NCBI GenBank assembly: GCA_937924855.1
Contig: CALEYQ010000056.1
Coordinates: forward strand, 18,182-82,181
Length of the DNA stretch: 64,000 nt
Source: an uncultured Bacteroidota bacterium
Lineage (GTDB): Bacteria; Bacteroidota; Bacteroidia; JADZBD01
Direction of reading: 5' to 3'
The notes beneath the pieces are model-generated. The model was given only the letters and a program-made list of their open reading frames with translations. It did not search any database and was not told where the DNA came from. A program made the position numbers and the translations under genes. Below, in pieces: positions 8,059-17,103 of this stretch. Numbering within the stretch: position 1 is the first letter of the stretch; the number at the start of each line of letters is the position of its first letter.

Positions 8059-9177
8059 ATGAAAAGAAACTCATTACTAATGCTCATCCTTCTTTTCGTT
8101 AGTGGCTTATCCTTCAGGCCCAAAGGCAATTTGCCCACTCCGGATAAATTTTCTTACACCGTTTTCAGCGAAAACGGAGGTCGTTCAGACTGGAATGTTA
8201 AAACCGGGAAAATTACTTTCGACCTCTTAAATGGCAAACACTGGGATATTGTTATCTGCAATTCTGATTTAAGTGAAATGAAAAATCTAACAGAACAGAT
8301 GACCGGAAAATTCTACGATGGCCAGAAAATTGAGGACTGGCATTACCGTGGGCAACCGGCATTTTCCCCGGACGGAAAATTAATTTTGTTTCAGGTTCAA
8401 AACGAACATTCCTCTCGGAAGCCCAAATCAGAAGAACATTTATCGCTGGGCATAAATAACGATTTATGGATAATGACTTCCGAAGGACAGAACATTCAAA
8501 AACTAACCGACAATCCGGCCGGATATGCGGTTTTGCATCCTCATTTTTCCTACGATAATAAAAGTATAGTATGGGCCGAAAGAACAGGTCCTGACAAATC
8601 GGCGAGTATGTTCGGGGCCTGGAGGATAAAACTGGCGGAAATTTCAGAGGAAAAACCCGGCAAATACTCCCTTGCGAATATCCGGGAATTTACACCGGGA
8701 GGAAACCGATGGTATGAAACCCATGGGTTTAGCAAAGATGGCAGCAAAATATATTTCAGCAGCAATACCAACACCGATTTCAAGGCAAGTGATATTTTCG
8801 AACTTGAAATCAATACCGGCAAAGCCAAAAATTTAAGTGCTTCGGCTCATACCTGGGAGGAAATGTATAATGAAAATCCGGCAAAGCCCGGGCAATATTC
8901 CTATATTTCCTCACGCTTTTTCGATTGGAAAAATACCTGGGGATGGGGAACCTTAAGAACCGAATTGTATGTTTTTAACGAGGGCAAGCACCATCGTATC
9001 ACCTTTTTTAACAACCCCAATCCGGACAACCCGGCCAAGCTGAGTAAAAGACATTATTTTATCGGAGACCATTGCTGGAGTCCGGACGGGAAATATATTC
9101 TGGCTATCCTGGCAGAAGTAAAAGCGGGACCGGTAAAAACCCAACTTCTTAAAATAGATGTCTCAAAAATTAACTAG
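8059..9177 (+). CDS. Exported TolB-like (PD40) beta-propeller protein
   Basis: 372 residues. A signal peptide (LLMLILLFVSGLS) is followed by WD40-like PD40 repeats, each with the pattern 'sPDGk..l.F': PAFSPDGKLILFQ, PHFSYDNKSIVWAE, HGFSKDGSKIYFSSN and HCWSPDGKYILAIL. These repeats form a propeller like the one in TolB and are widespread in periplasmic Bacteroidota proteins. The gene starts 13 bases after the DUF218 gene, and its stop TAG shares a base with the next start, so all are likely one operon. No catalytic residues are evident. Confidence 0.75.
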   Translation: MKRNSLLMLILLFVSGLSFRPKGNLPTPDKFSYTVFSENGGRSDWNVKTGKITFDLLNGKHWDIVICNSDLSEMKNLTEQMTGKFYDGQKIEDWHYRGQPAFSPDGKLILFQVQNEHSSRKPKSEEHLSLGINNDLWIMTSEGQNIQKLTDNPAGYAVLHPHFSYDNKSIVWAERTGPDKSASMFGAWRIKLAEISEEKPGKYSLANIREFTPGGNRWYETHGFSKDGSKIYFSSNTNTDFKASDIFELEINTGKAKNLSASAHTWEEMYNENPAKPGQYSYISSRFFDWKNTWGWGTLRTELYVFNEGKHHRITFFNNPNPDNPAKLSKRHYFIGDHCWSPDGKYILAILAEVKAGPVKTQLLKIDVSKIN

Positions 9178-9620
9178 TGCCTAAAAATTACAATTCAGTT
9201 CACAAAGCCATGGAGCTAATTGCGATTAGTTTCATTGCAGGCAGTTTAGCCGCAGGAATCCTGGTTAACTCTATGCCTTTTTTCACCCTGGAAAAAATGA
9301 TATTCGCTGACCTTTACGGCACTGAGGAGCTGCCGGCGGAGGGATATCCGGTGTTCCGCTTTACCTTTTGGCTTTTTTGTTTGCTCAGCGTAGTGGTCGG
9401 ACTCTTCCAGTTTTTCCTGGTTCGGCACGGGGTAAGGAAAAATGAGAAATGGGCTTTTAATTGTTTGGTTTGGGGAGCTCTTATCTGGGGCGTGGGAGCA
9501 ACAGGAATTGCCATTTTTTCCGGGGCCATTTCCTATCTTTACTCAGCCATTTTGATGGCAGTTTTACTAGGATTACCTTTGATTATTATTTACCCGCAAT
9601 TTAAAAACCTGAACAAATGA
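9177..9620 (+). CDS. Small integral membrane protein, unknown function
   Basis: Up to 147 residues with four predicted transmembrane helices (ISFIAGSLAAGILV, FTFWLFCLLSVVVGLFQFFLV, CLVWGALIWGVGATGIAIFSG, SAILMAVLLGLPLIIIY). No family is recognised. GTG 9177 overlaps the previous stop by one base; ATG 9210 is an alternative start eleven codons in. The next gene overlaps by four bases (ATGA), so the two membrane proteins are translationally coupled and may work together. Confidence 0.65.
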   Translation: MPKNYNSVHKAMELIAISFIAGSLAAGILVNSMPFFTLEKMIFADLYGTEELPAEGYPVFRFTFWLFCLLSVVVGLFQFFLVRHGVRKNEKWAFNCLVWGALIWGVGATGIAIFSGAISYLYSAILMAVLLGLPLIIIYPQFKNLNK

Positions 9621-10033
9621 AAAACATACTCCTTAATATCCTCGCCGTAATATGTGGTGCATTTTTAGGTGGTCTGGTGAATATGGGACTCATAATTATT
9701 TCTCCTTTGGTTATACCCCCTCCTGAAGGTGTGAATCCGGCAGATTTTGAGAGCCTGAAAGCCAACATCCATTTGTTTGGCCCTGCAAATTTTATTTTTC
9801 CATTTCTGGCACATGCACTAGGAACCCTTGTGGGAGCCTTTCTCGCTTCCATTATAGCCCGTTCACACCGGAGAATTTTTGCACTTGTAATCGGGGTCTT
9901 TTTTCTTGTGGGAGGAGTGGTCAATGCCTTTATGCTACCTGCCCCGGCCTGGTTCATAGGCCTTGATCTAATTGTTGCCTACATTCCCATGGCCCTCCTT
10001 GGACATACAATTTCTCTTAAATTCCGTAAATAA
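9617..10033 (+). CDS. Four-helix membrane protein, unknown function
   Basis: 138 residues with four hydrophobic helices: NILAVICGAFLGGLVNMGLI, FIFPFLAHALGTLVGAFLAS, IFALVIGVFFLVGGVVNAFM and LIVAYIPMALLGHTISL. Small proteins of this composition, with IISPLVIPPPEGVNP between helices 1 and 2, are common and uncharacterised in Bacteroidota. The ATGA overlap with the gene before it suggests coupled translation. Confidence 0.65.
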   Translation: MKNILLNILAVICGAFLGGLVNMGLIIISPLVIPPPEGVNPADFESLKANIHLFGPANFIFPFLAHALGTLVGAFLASIIARSHRRIFALVIGVFFLVGGVVNAFMLPAPAWFIGLDLIVAYIPMALLGHTISLKFRK

Positions 10034-10044
10034 AACATACCCAT

Positions 10045-10716
10045 ATGACACCCAGGCTTAACCTGTTTTTTCTTTTGATTGGGTTTCTTCTTATTGTGAC
10101 CTCCTGTAACAAGCGACCTGATGCATCAACAGCATCCGACAAAAGAGAAACCACCATCAATAATGAAATTCAGTTTTACAATTATTCCCGCAATGGATAT
10201 TCCTATCAATAGGATTTTGGGGATGGAACATTCTCGGATGAGTTTTCTCCAAAAAAATCCTATACAACGCCTGGAGATTATAATGTTACCCTGACCGTTT
10301 ATTCCAAGAAAAAGAAAAAGGAAGCCTCCTATACCCTTCCCATACGAATTACAAGTTATTCTTACCCTCACCTTGGGGTTTATGCAGGGTTGTATTATGA
10401 GCAAAGTTCGCTTTGCGGATCCCAGGTTAACTCCGGAAACTTTCAGATAACCGGTAGCATGACGAACAATCAGGTAACCCTGTATAATTTCGCAAACCGT
10501 TTTTTCCAGGTTCAGGGAACTTTTTTAAATAAAAATGGCTATGGGCGTATTCTTCCCATACAGGGAATTCAGGCCTATGACGGATCAACCTGGGATATGG
10601 ATACGGTTCATATTTTCATTACCGGCAATCAACTTATAATGTCGTATCAATTAACGGATTCAGCGTATGCAAATACCTGTTTTTATTTATCAGGAACCTG
10701 TCAGGCTTCCAAATAG
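10045..10716 (+). pseudogene. PKD-domain lipoprotein interrupted by an in-frame TAG
   Basis: 224 codons in one frame. A lipoprotein signal (FFLLIGFLLIVTSC) leads into a short PKD domain. The conserved PKD motif W-D-F-G-D-G reads stop-DFGDG: codon 10210-10212 is TAG where TGG (Trp) is expected, a single G-to-A change. The frame continues through FSPKKSYTTPGDYNVTLTV, typical of PKD, and a C-terminal domain (YEQSSLCGSQVNSGNFQITG) to the TAA at 10716. An open frame from 10390 covers only the second half. Loss of the protein, a base-calling error or suppression are all possible; the product would be surface- or periplasm-anchored. Confidence 0.75.
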
Positions 10717-10722
10717 AAAAAA

Positions 10723-12063
10723 ATGGAAGAACAAAAACAGGTAGGCGGCTCATTTATCAGTTTCGTAATTTCTCCTTTTCAGAAATTTTTCCGGATAGAA
10801 TCTGCCGGAGGTTTATTACTCTTCGGATCCACCATTCTGGCTTTAATTTGGGCCAATAGTCCCTACAGCTCTCTTTACGAGAAAATAAAAAATCTGGAGC
10901 TTGGATTTTCAGTTCACACTTTCGAACTGTCAAAACCCCTCATACTGTGGATCAACGACGGGCTCATGGCAATTTTTTTCTTTTTAATCGGTCTTGAAAT
11001 AAAAAGAGAATTGTTCTCCGGAGAGTTGAGTGAACCCAGAAAAGCCGCCTTCCCTTTATTAGCAGCCCTGGGAGGGATGTCGGTTCCCGCCCTGTTGTTT
11101 TACTTTTTCAATAAAAATCCTGAGGCTTCCGCAGGCTGGGGCATCCCAATGGCCACGGACATTGCCTTTTCCCTTGCCATTTTAAAGGTACTGGGCAATC
11201 GTGTTCCTTTGAGCCTGAAAATATTTCTCACCGCCTTTGCCATCGTGGATGACCTGGGCGCCATTCTGGTAATTGCTCTTTTTTACAGCACCGGAATAAA
11301 ATGGGGACTAATTGCAATAGGTTGCGGGGTTCTTGGCTTTTTACTTTTCCTTTCCTACCGAAAGTACTTCAGACTCTCTATAATAATTTTTGGAGGCCTG
11401 GCCGCCTGGTTTTTATTCCTGAAGGGTGGCATACACCCCACACTGGCAGGAGTGGTTCTTGCCTTTGCGGTTCCCATTAGTCAAAAAATAAATTTCAAAA
11501 CTTTTAAAAGAAAATTTCCGGAGTTTGTAGAGAAAATTTCCTCCACACCGGGAAAAGGAGAAGTTGTTTTATCCCGTGAACAAAAAGAGCAAATAGATGA
11601 CCTTAATTCCTGGATTGCAAATGTTCGTTCGCCCCTGCAACATCTGGAGGATAAATTACACGCCTGGGTCGCTTTCGGCATTATGCCCATTTTCGCTTTA
11701 TTCAATGCCGGGATAGGTTTATCTGATTTTTCCTCTTTGGACTCTTCCCTTATGATCGTGCTTGCCATGGCCCTCATCCTGGGAAACCTCATAGGTGTTT
11801 TGGTGTTTTCTGCCCTGGGAATTACAATGGGAATTTGTGAAAAGCCAATGGGTTTAACAAACTATCACTTGGTCGGCGCTTCACTTCTCGCCGGAGTAGG
11901 TTTCACCATGTCGGTTTTTATCGCAACCCTTGCTTATGCCGGCCAGGCGATGTTGCTGGATTCCGCCAAGGCAGGAATTCTGGCAGGTTCTTTGATTGCC
12001 GGTTTAGCAGGTTACCTGGTGCTCAGGTTCGCACCTGAAAGAACCAAACCGGAATTACTATGA
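10723..12063 (+). CDS. nhaA: Na+/H+ antiporter NhaA
   Basis: 446 residues, inner membrane. Exchanges internal Na+ for external protons, giving salt and alkaline tolerance. Family signatures are clear: FFLIGLEIKRELFSGELSEP, the ion-binding region with paired aspartates (PMATDIAFSLAILK and AFAIVDDLGAIL), and GVGFTMSVFIATLAY near the end. A hydrophilic loop at about residues 250-310 (KRKFPEFVEKISSTPGKG) makes it longer than the E. coli protein, as in related Bacteroidota forms. It overlaps the next gene by four bases. Confidence 0.95.
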   Translation: MEEQKQVGGSFISFVISPFQKFFRIESAGGLLLFGSTILALIWANSPYSSLYEKIKNLELGFSVHTFELSKPLILWINDGLMAIFFFLIGLEIKRELFSGELSEPRKAAFPLLAALGGMSVPALLFYFFNKNPEASAGWGIPMATDIAFSLAILKVLGNRVPLSLKIFLTAFAIVDDLGAILVIALFYSTGIKWGLIAIGCGVLGFLLFLSYRKYFRLSIIIFGGLAAWFLFLKGGIHPTLAGVVLAFAVPISQKINFKTFKRKFPEFVEKISSTPGKGEVVLSREQKEQIDDLNSWIANVRSPLQHLEDKLHAWVAFGIMPIFALFNAGIGLSDFSSLDSSLMIVLAMALILGNLIGVLVFSALGITMGICEKPMGLTNYHLVGASLLAGVGFTMSVFIATLAYAGQAMLLDSAKAGILAGSLIAGLAGYLVLRFAPERTKPELL

Positions 12064-12626
12064 CTTTTGCAAAAATTCTGATCCGGCTTGTACTTCTTAT
12101 GTGCTTAACTGTATTGTTCTTTTCCTGCGGTGAAATTCCACAAGAAACAAGCAAAACTACAGCAACAGGGGCAGATTCCCAGACCACAGCAACAACCTTA
12201 AGGGATTCACTCATCTCCCCCACCCCGAAAATAGTAGTCGATTCAGGTCCCTTAAAACCCAAACCTCCAAAGGCTCTCAATGAAAACGAGGAAAACCCCG
12301 GAGTTTCATGGGTGGATATAAACATCTATAACCACACCATTGAATACCATTATGTAGTTTCCAACAAAGACAAATTAGAGAATCCTGACAGTTTGTTTTG
12401 CGAAATGCTAATCCCGGTTTTCAAATCCGCCCGCAATGTTTATCCCACCACCATTGCCGACAATTTCGAAAAAGGAATAAGCGTTGAACGATCCACCCGA
12501 CCCTCAAAAATGAAAGGAATAGTTTTTCTCAGTGGACCCAAAAAAAGAAAATTGCCCTTTCAATCCAGGGAATATTCACTTGAGGAAAAATCCGATAGTC
12601 CTTGTATTTGCACCCCCCTCAACTAA
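12060..12626 (+). CDS. Putative lipoprotein, unknown function
   Basis: 188 residues. The signal ends in LTVLFFSC, a plausible lipobox (Cys at about residue 23), followed by a Ser/Thr/Ala-rich low-complexity linker (about residues 28-60) and a folded part beginning GVSWVDINIYNHTIEYHYVV. Start ATG overlaps the nhaA stop (ATGA), so it is probably co-translated with the antiporter. No family recognised. Its 3' end overlaps the convergent YdeI gene by four bases. Confidence 0.55.
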   Translation: MTFAKILIRLVLLMCLTVLFFSCGEIPQETSKTTATGADSQTTATTLRDSLISPTPKIVVDSGPLKPKPPKALNENEENPGVSWVDINIYNHTIEYHYVVSNKDKLENPDSLFCEMLIPVFKSARNVYPTTIADNFEKGISVERSTRPSKMKGIVFLSGPKKRKLPFQSREYSLEEKSDSPCICTPLN

Positions 12627-13213
12627 CGGTAGCGATCATTCAGGCCTCCACCCTTCATAATCATGGGTATAATTTTTGCCATCCGCTTTTCACGGGTTTC
12701 GGGCTTTTTGGCTTCAGAGATGTAGTCTGCATATTCTCTTCGGTGACTGAGGCTCATCTTTTCAAAAACACTTTGCACATCCTTTCTTTTTTTAAATAAT
12801 TCCATCAGCTCAGCAGGGATGATGAGTGGTTTACCTACCCTGGCCTTGATTTCCTTCCCTTCTTTTGCGTTTTTGATGGCCTCCAGGATATATTGCTTTA
12901 CGAGTTTTTCATCAATTTTTTCACCCTCCGAAAACCTCCATTGCCGCAGGGCACGGGTAACACCTTCCTGGGCATTGATTAACTTTTTGGCCGAGTACTT
13001 CAAAAGGGCTCCCTGATAAAACCAAATTCCGAAATACGATTTAAAAGCACCCAGACCCACAATATTTTTTCCTTGATAAACATAAACAGGGGCTCCCCAT
13101 TTCAGGGTTTCTTCCAGGCCCGTGGAAAGAACCACCCTTCGCAGTTTTTTCATTTCCTCCGGATACAGTTTGTTTTTTTTAAAAAAGCTCTCGGCCCCTA
13201 AATTCTTTTCCAT
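12623..13213 (-). CDS. YdeI/OmdA-family protein with DUF1801 domain
   Basis: 196 residues, no signal peptide. The N-terminal two thirds match DUF1801 (LRRVVLSTGLEETLKWGAPVY, GLGAFKSYFGIWFYQGALL). The C-terminus carries the OmdA/YdeI bacteriocin-protection module (ELMELFKKRKDVQSVFEKMS, REYADYISEAKKPETREKRM). Members are cytoplasmic and poorly understood; some are linked to resistance to antimicrobial peptides. A separate DUF1801 protein is encoded about 3 kb away. It is transcribed divergently from the S9 peptidase and convergently with the lipoprotein before it. Confidence 0.85.
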   Translation of the reverse strand: MEKNLGAESFFKKNKLYPEEMKKLRRVVLSTGLEETLKWGAPVYVYQGKNIVGLGAFKSYFGIWFYQGALLKYSAKKLINAQEGVTRALRQWRFSEGEKIDEKLVKQYILEAIKNAKEGKEIKARVGKPLIIPAELMELFKKRKDVQSVFEKMSLSHRREYADYISEAKKPETREKRMAKIIPMIMKGGGLNDRYR

Positions 13214-13274
13214 GTAATCAAAATTTTAAGTAATTTCCCTTTATTGTAAATTTAGAAATTCCCAAACAAATCCT

Positions 13275-15686
13275 ATGCGGAAAACCCTCCTTTCATTACT
13301 ACTATCTGCATTTTCTCTCACTTTTTATGGCCAATCCGAAGGATCCGGTAATTTTAAAGTCCCCCCGGAAACCATTCTGAAACTGGCCGATTACGACAGA
13401 CCCCCGTCCGTATTTTTTGATTCCGGAAAAAAATACCTGATTCTTGCCTATAGAAACACCTACAAAACCTTACCTGAACTTTATCAGGAAGAATTGAAGC
13501 TGGGAGGTTTGCGCATTAATCCCGACCACAATATTTCAAGCACCATTACTTATTACAACAATCTGAAAATCAAAAAATTTATGGATAAGCAAGAGGTCCA
13601 GGTAAAGGGACTTCCTGAAAATCCAAAAATCACCTACTTCGCCTTTTCGCCCGATGAAAAAAAACTGGGCTTCACCCACACCTCTGATAAGGGTGTGGAG
13701 CTTTGGTATCTCGACCTGGAATCAGGAGAAGCAAAACAACTTACCGGACCCGTTTTAAATGCCAATATCGGCAACCCGTACAGCTGGAATGCAAGTTCCA
13801 ACGAATTGCTTGTCAGAACTCTTCCCTCGAACAGGCAACCCCTGAAAATCCGGGGAAAAGAAATTCCCGATCGTCCTGTTGTTGCGGAAAGCAGTGGGGA
13901 AAAATCACAAAACAGAACCTATCAGGATTTGTTAAAAAATCCAACCGACGAATTTAACTTCGAAACTTTGGTGGGATCCGAAATAAAAAAAGTAAGTCTG
14001 TCGGGCGAAATAAAATCCTTTCTCCCCCTGGATCTTTATCTGGAGGAGGAAATTTCTCCCGACGGAAAATACATCCTGATTACAAGTCTTGAGAAACCCT
14101 TCTCTTACATTGTACCTTATCAGCGTTTTCCTCAAAAAATAAGTCTTTATGATTATTCAGGAAATTTTTTAACCACCCTTGCCAGGATTCCACTCTCAGA
14201 AAATATTCCCAAAGGATTTATGGCAACCCGCACCGGAAAAAGATCTTTGCAGTGGCGCAATGACATGCCTGCCACTTTGTTTTATGTTGAGGCTCTCGAC
14301 GAGGGCGATCCCGCAAAGAAAAGTTCTCACCGCGATGCATTATACCTTCTGGAAGCCCCTTTTAAAAGTGAGCCCATTGAATTTTTCAGAACCAAAAACA
14401 GGTTTTCCTCCATTTTGTGGGGCAACAAAGATTTTTGCCTGATTTCTGACTACTGGCACGACACGCGCATGACCTCCACCTGGAAAGTCAACCCCGGTTC
14501 CCAAAAAGACGAACCCAAAATGCTTTGGGAGAGAAACAACCAGGATATTTATGCCCATCCCGGGGATTTTGAAACCGAAAAAAATAAGTTTGGCAAATCC
14601 GTGGTAGCGGTCAGAGGGAATAAGGCCTTTTTGAAAGGAGAAGGGCACAAACCCGATGGACAATTCCCATTCATTGACGAATTTGATTTAACCAAACTTT
14701 CCACACGAAGACTTTATGTTTCGAAACTAAAGGACAGGATGGAAAGCATCATCGGGTTTTCGGATATCAATTCCGGAGAAATTCTTGTGCAAATTCAATC
14801 CAAAAGTGAATTTCCCAATTATTTCCTGCGTAAAATAAAAGGTGGGAACCCGGTTCAGATAACCTTTAACAAAAACCCTTTTGAATCAATTAAGAATGTT
14901 CAAAAAGAAGTCATAAAATACAAACGAAAAGACGGGGTGGAACTATCCGGAACCTTGTACCTTCCCCTTGGGTATGACAAAACGAAAAAAACCAAATACC
15001 CCTTATTAATTTGGGCATATCCGCTCGAATACAAAGACAAAAACACGGCAGGTCAATCGCGTTCCAACCCGAATGCTTTTACTTTTCCCCATAACGGGTC
15101 GTTTATTTATTGGGTAACCCGCGGCTATGTTGTTCTGGATAACGCTTCCTTTCCCATTGTTGGAGAAGGAGACAAAGAACCCAACGACACCTTCATTCAG
15201 CAGCTTATTGATAATGCCGAAGCCGCCATAAACGCTGTTGACAAGATGGGCTACATCGATCCGAAGCGGGTAGCCATTGGGGGTCATTCCTACGGTGCTT
15301 TTATGACTGCCAATCTGCTTACCCATTCAAAATTATTTGCCTGTGGCATTGCGCGAAGCGGTGCCTACAACCGCACACTAACTCCATTCGGATTTCAGGG
15401 CGAACAAAGGAATTACTGGGATGCCAAGGAAGTATACAACGGAATGTCGCCTTTTATGTCGGCTGAAAAAATGAAAACTCCCTTACTTCTCGTTCACGGC
15501 GAAGCAGATAATAATCCCGGCACTTTTACACTACAGACCGAAAGATATTATCAGGCATTAAAGGGGCTTGGGGCTCCCGTGAAAATGGTAATTCTCCCCG
15601 GTGAGAGCCATGGCTACGCTGCCAAAGAAAACATCCTTCATTTATTATGGGAACAAGATACTTTTCTTGAAAAACATCTTAAATAA
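13275..15686 (+). CDS. Secreted S9-family prolyl oligopeptidase-type peptidase
   Basis: 803 residues with a signal peptide (LLSLLLSAFSLTFYGQ). An N-terminal beta-propeller (FSPDEKKLGFTHTSDKG, LDLESGEAKQLTGP) is followed by the alpha/beta hydrolase catalytic domain. Ser about 673 lies in GGHSYGAFMT, Asp about 745 in HGEADNNPG and His about 779 in GESHGY, so the triad is complete. The sequence is closest in style to the glutamyl endopeptidase/dipeptidyl aminopeptidase branch (S9D-like) of Bacteroidota. It probably trims peptides in the periplasm. The precise specificity cannot be read off. Confidence 0.9.
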   Translation: MRKTLLSLLLSAFSLTFYGQSEGSGNFKVPPETILKLADYDRPPSVFFDSGKKYLILAYRNTYKTLPELYQEELKLGGLRINPDHNISSTITYYNNLKIKKFMDKQEVQVKGLPENPKITYFAFSPDEKKLGFTHTSDKGVELWYLDLESGEAKQLTGPVLNANIGNPYSWNASSNELLVRTLPSNRQPLKIRGKEIPDRPVVAESSGEKSQNRTYQDLLKNPTDEFNFETLVGSEIKKVSLSGEIKSFLPLDLYLEEEISPDGKYILITSLEKPFSYIVPYQRFPQKISLYDYSGNFLTTLARIPLSENIPKGFMATRTGKRSLQWRNDMPATLFYVEALDEGDPAKKSSHRDALYLLEAPFKSEPIEFFRTKNRFSSILWGNKDFCLISDYWHDTRMTSTWKVNPGSQKDEPKMLWERNNQDIYAHPGDFETEKNKFGKSVVAVRGNKAFLKGEGHKPDGQFPFIDEFDLTKLSTRRLYVSKLKDRMESIIGFSDINSGEILVQIQSKSEFPNYFLRKIKGGNPVQITFNKNPFESIKNVQKEVIKYKRKDGVELSGTLYLPLGYDKTKKTKYPLLIWAYPLEYKDKNTAGQSRSNPNAFTFPHNGSFIYWVTRGYVVLDNASFPIVGEGDKEPNDTFIQQLIDNAEAAINAVDKMGYIDPKRVAIGGHSYGAFMTANLLTHSKLFACGIARSGAYNRTLTPFGFQGEQRNYWDAKEVYNGMSPFMSAEKMKTPLLLVHGEADNNPGTFTLQTERYYQALKGLGAPVKMVILPGESHGYAAKENILHLLWEQDTFLEKHLK

Positions 15687-15716
15687 CAATAACATTAATC
15701 TAAAAAAAACCGAAAA

Positions 15717-16244
15717 ATGATTGCACTTTATATTGCTCTTGGAATAATCGCATTAATTCTGATTATTCCAATTTTCATTTCTACCGACATGGAATATGAA
15801 AAAACAATGGATATAAATGCCAATCCGGAAACCGTTTGGCCGTATGTCAGCCAGCTAAAGGAAATGGACAGATGGAGCCCCTGGGTAGAAAAAGACCCCA
15901 ACATGAAAAAAACATTTACAGGGACTGATGGGACTCCGGGTGCTTCTCAGGGCTGGGAAGGAAACAAGGCTGTGGGACAGGGTTCTCAAACCCTAATCAG
16001 CCTGGATCCCCCAAACCGGGTAGAAACGCGTTTGGATTTTATCAAGCCTTTTAAAAGCACTGCGCAGGCATGGATAAATCTGGAAAAAATTACCGAAGGA
16101 ACCCGCGTAGCCTGGGGATTCAAAAGCAAAATTCAATATCCCATGAACATCATGAAACTCTTTATTAATTTTAAGAAAAATATGGATAAGGAATTTGGGG
16201 GTGGATTGAATAAATTAAAAAAACTGGCAGAAAATAAACAATGA
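15717..16244 (+). CDS. SRPBCC-family (polyketide cyclase-like) protein
   Basis: 175 residues. An N-terminal transmembrane helix (ALYIALGIIALILIIPIFIS) anchors an SRPBCC/START-like hydrophobic-pocket domain (EKTMDINANPETVWPYVSQL, MDRWSPWVEKDPNMK). The ligand is unknown. It is first in a tightly packed plus-strand operon: its stop overlaps the start of the DUF1801 gene by four bases. Confidence 0.85.
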   Translation: MIALYIALGIIALILIIPIFISTDMEYEKTMDINANPETVWPYVSQLKEMDRWSPWVEKDPNMKKTFTGTDGTPGASQGWEGNKAVGQGSQTLISLDPPNRVETRLDFIKPFKSTAQAWINLEKITEGTRVAWGFKSKIQYPMNIMKLFINFKKNMDKEFGGGLNKLKKLAENKQ

Positions 16245-16696
16245 GTGCAAACATAACCACGCCGGAAGATTACATCAATCAGCTCCCTGAGGAAAGGAAA
16301 GGGAGCATGAATACGTTGCGGAAGATTATCAAAAAAAATCTTCCCAAGGGATTTAAGGAAGCCATCTCGTACGGAAGCATTGGCTATGTTGTTCCCCACA
16401 CAAAATATCCTGCCGGTTACCATTGCGATCCAAAGCTTCCCCTGCCCTTCCTATCCATAGCCTCGCAAAAGAATTTTATTGCCTTGTATCACATGGGAAT
16501 TTACGCTGACCCCAAATTACTTTCCTGGTTTACTGCTGAATATTCAAGAGTAACCAAATCCCGACCCGACATGGGCAAAAGTTGCATCCGGTTTAAAAAA
16601 CCTGAGAATATTCCATTTGAATTGATTGGAGAGTTGGCTACCAAAATGTCGGCGGATGATTGGATTAAATTATACGAAAAAAATATACGGCGATGA
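16241..16696 (+). CDS. DUF1801 domain protein
   Basis: 151 residues, cytoplasmic. DUF1801 (YdhG-like) features: YINQLPEERKGSMNTLRKII, FKEAISYGSIGYVVP, FIALYHMGIYAD and GKSCIRFKKPENIP. The fold is small and of unknown chemistry. ATGA overlaps with both flanking genes show translational coupling with the SRPBCC protein and the lipoprotein. Confidence 0.88.
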   Translation: MSANITTPEDYINQLPEERKGSMNTLRKIIKKNLPKGFKEAISYGSIGYVVPHTKYPAGYHCDPKLPLPFLSIASQKNFIALYHMGIYADPKLLSWFTAEYSRVTKSRPDMGKSCIRFKKPENIPFELIGELATKMSADDWIKLYEKNIRR

Positions 16697-17103
16697 TAAA
16701 AAAGATATCTCTTCTTCCTGCATTGTTTCTACTGCTAATTTCATTTTGTAAAACGCCAATGAATATTTCTTACACGTATTCCGATGGGAGTGGTAACCAG
16801 TTCCTTATCAGTCCGGGGTCCTTTGAATACATTCCCGTAAAACCCGAAAACAGCTCAAGCGGCATTTATGATGGGGGCGATCCGCTCAAAAAGAAAATTT
16901 CCAAAAAGGAATTTAAATCCCTCTCGCAATTGCTTGAGCGGGGAATTTCCGAAAAAGACATTCTTCAAAACCGGGAAAAGGGAACAGGAATGATAGAGAA
17001 AAAACAAGGAACATCATATGCTTCCTGTATTTTACCTATGGAAAATCCGGTAAAAAAAGAAATTGAGTCTGAACTCAAAAAGCACCGCCAAAAAAACAAG
17101 TAA
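16693..17103 (+). CDS. Short putative lipoprotein, unknown function
   Basis: 136 residues with a lipoprotein-like signal (LLPALFLLLISFC, Cys at about 19) and a charged, largely unstructured mature part (DPLKKKISKKEFKSLSQLLE, KKEIESELKKHRQKNK). No family recognised. It overlaps both neighbours in the operon. Confidence 0.6.
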   Translation: MIKKISLLPALFLLLISFCKTPMNISYTYSDGSGNQFLISPGSFEYIPVKPENSSSGIYDGGDPLKKKISKKEFKSLSQLLERGISEKDILQNREKGTGMIEKKQGTSYASCILPMENPVKKEIESELKKHRQKNK

